Below, piece after piece: positions 41,347 to 41,506 of a DNA stretch of 41,506 nucleotides (the first letter of the stretch is position 1; each line of letters starts with the position of its first letter). The stretch lies in assembly GCA_033557835.1 (NCBI GenBank), contig JAWQRO010000358.1, positions 1 through 41,506 of the forward strand, in the 5' to 3' direction. Origin of the DNA: Helochares maculicollis. Lineage: Eukaryota; Arthropoda; Insecta; Coleoptera; Hydrophilidae. The notes beneath the pieces are model-generated. The model did not search any database. It was not told where the DNA came from and saw only the letters and a list, made by a program, of their open reading frames with translations. Made by a program: the position numbers and the translations under genes.

Positions 41347-41506
41347 CATTGGACTGTTCGGAAAGTAATTTCGTTTTTTCCCAACAGATAGATCTAATCA
41401 TATTTTACAGCCAACTTCACAGTTAAGTCGCATACAAGTTATATATTTTGACAAGTGGTATAGTAAGGCTTGTTTGTTAAAAATTTGGTGAAATTCTTTG
41501 CAATAG
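41347..41506 (+). mobile_element. 5' end of a mariner element, cut by window end
   Basis: After TA at 41345-41346, CATTGGACTGTTCGGAAAGT then AATTTCGTTTTTTCCC resembles the terminal sequence of a mariner family common in insects (GTTCGGAAAGTAATTTCG core). The rest fits an untranslated leader; no transposase codons are reached before the window ends. Orientation (5' end) is inferred from family knowledge. Confidence 0.5.

Overview
The window is AT-rich eukaryotic DNA, very probably from an insect. It holds at least eleven decayed mariner/Tc1-type (IS630-Tc1-mariner) copies from several lineages, no operons and no prokaryote-like genes. No intact host gene is visible. Most open frames are mariner fragments, satellite translations or chance. 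The species cannot be read from the sequence.

Layout. 1-410: 3' end of a mariner whose start lies outside the window. 411-6100: AT-rich desert with one possible minus-strand mini-exon (844-902) and a GC-elevated patch (3541-3990). 6107-8561: two head-to-tail copies of one DD34D mariner family; the first has both terminal inverted repeats (TIRs), the second carries a 190-bp insertion flanked by a 17-bp duplication. 8726-8965: mariner C-terminus, minus strand. 8966-13440: desert, with the best host-exon candidate at 12117-12275 (minus). 13445-14890: a DUF4817-type transposase tail and a mellifera-type mariner, both minus. 14888-15362: three diverged copies of a ~90-bp repeat that abuts the mariner. 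16850-19100: GC-elevated block rich in homeodomain-type cores (possible regulatory cluster). 20000-25723: three more transposon wrecks, interleaved with a dispersed repeat (21700, 24590, 25785). 28120-29311: a mariner with both TIRs and its TA target duplication. 30950-35720: a second GC-elevated block, split by a 2.85-kb satellite of about 19-bp monomers (32583-35440). 38090-41310: an old, rearranged repeat field whose core is a pair of GAA-loop mini-hairpins. 41347-41506: the 5' end of another mariner running off the window.

What stands out. The satellite monomer has no stop codon in any of six frames. Because 19 is coprime to 3, all three frames of a strand read the same 19-residue repeat, which explains the cluster of overlapping ORFs. 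The satellite also has a local 154-bp higher-order repeat and a stray fragment 1.8 kb away. The GAA-hairpin repeats keep pairing in four of five copies despite base changes. Three transposases of different lineages lack the block holding the second catalytic Asp. There is no evidence of one cooperating gene system here.
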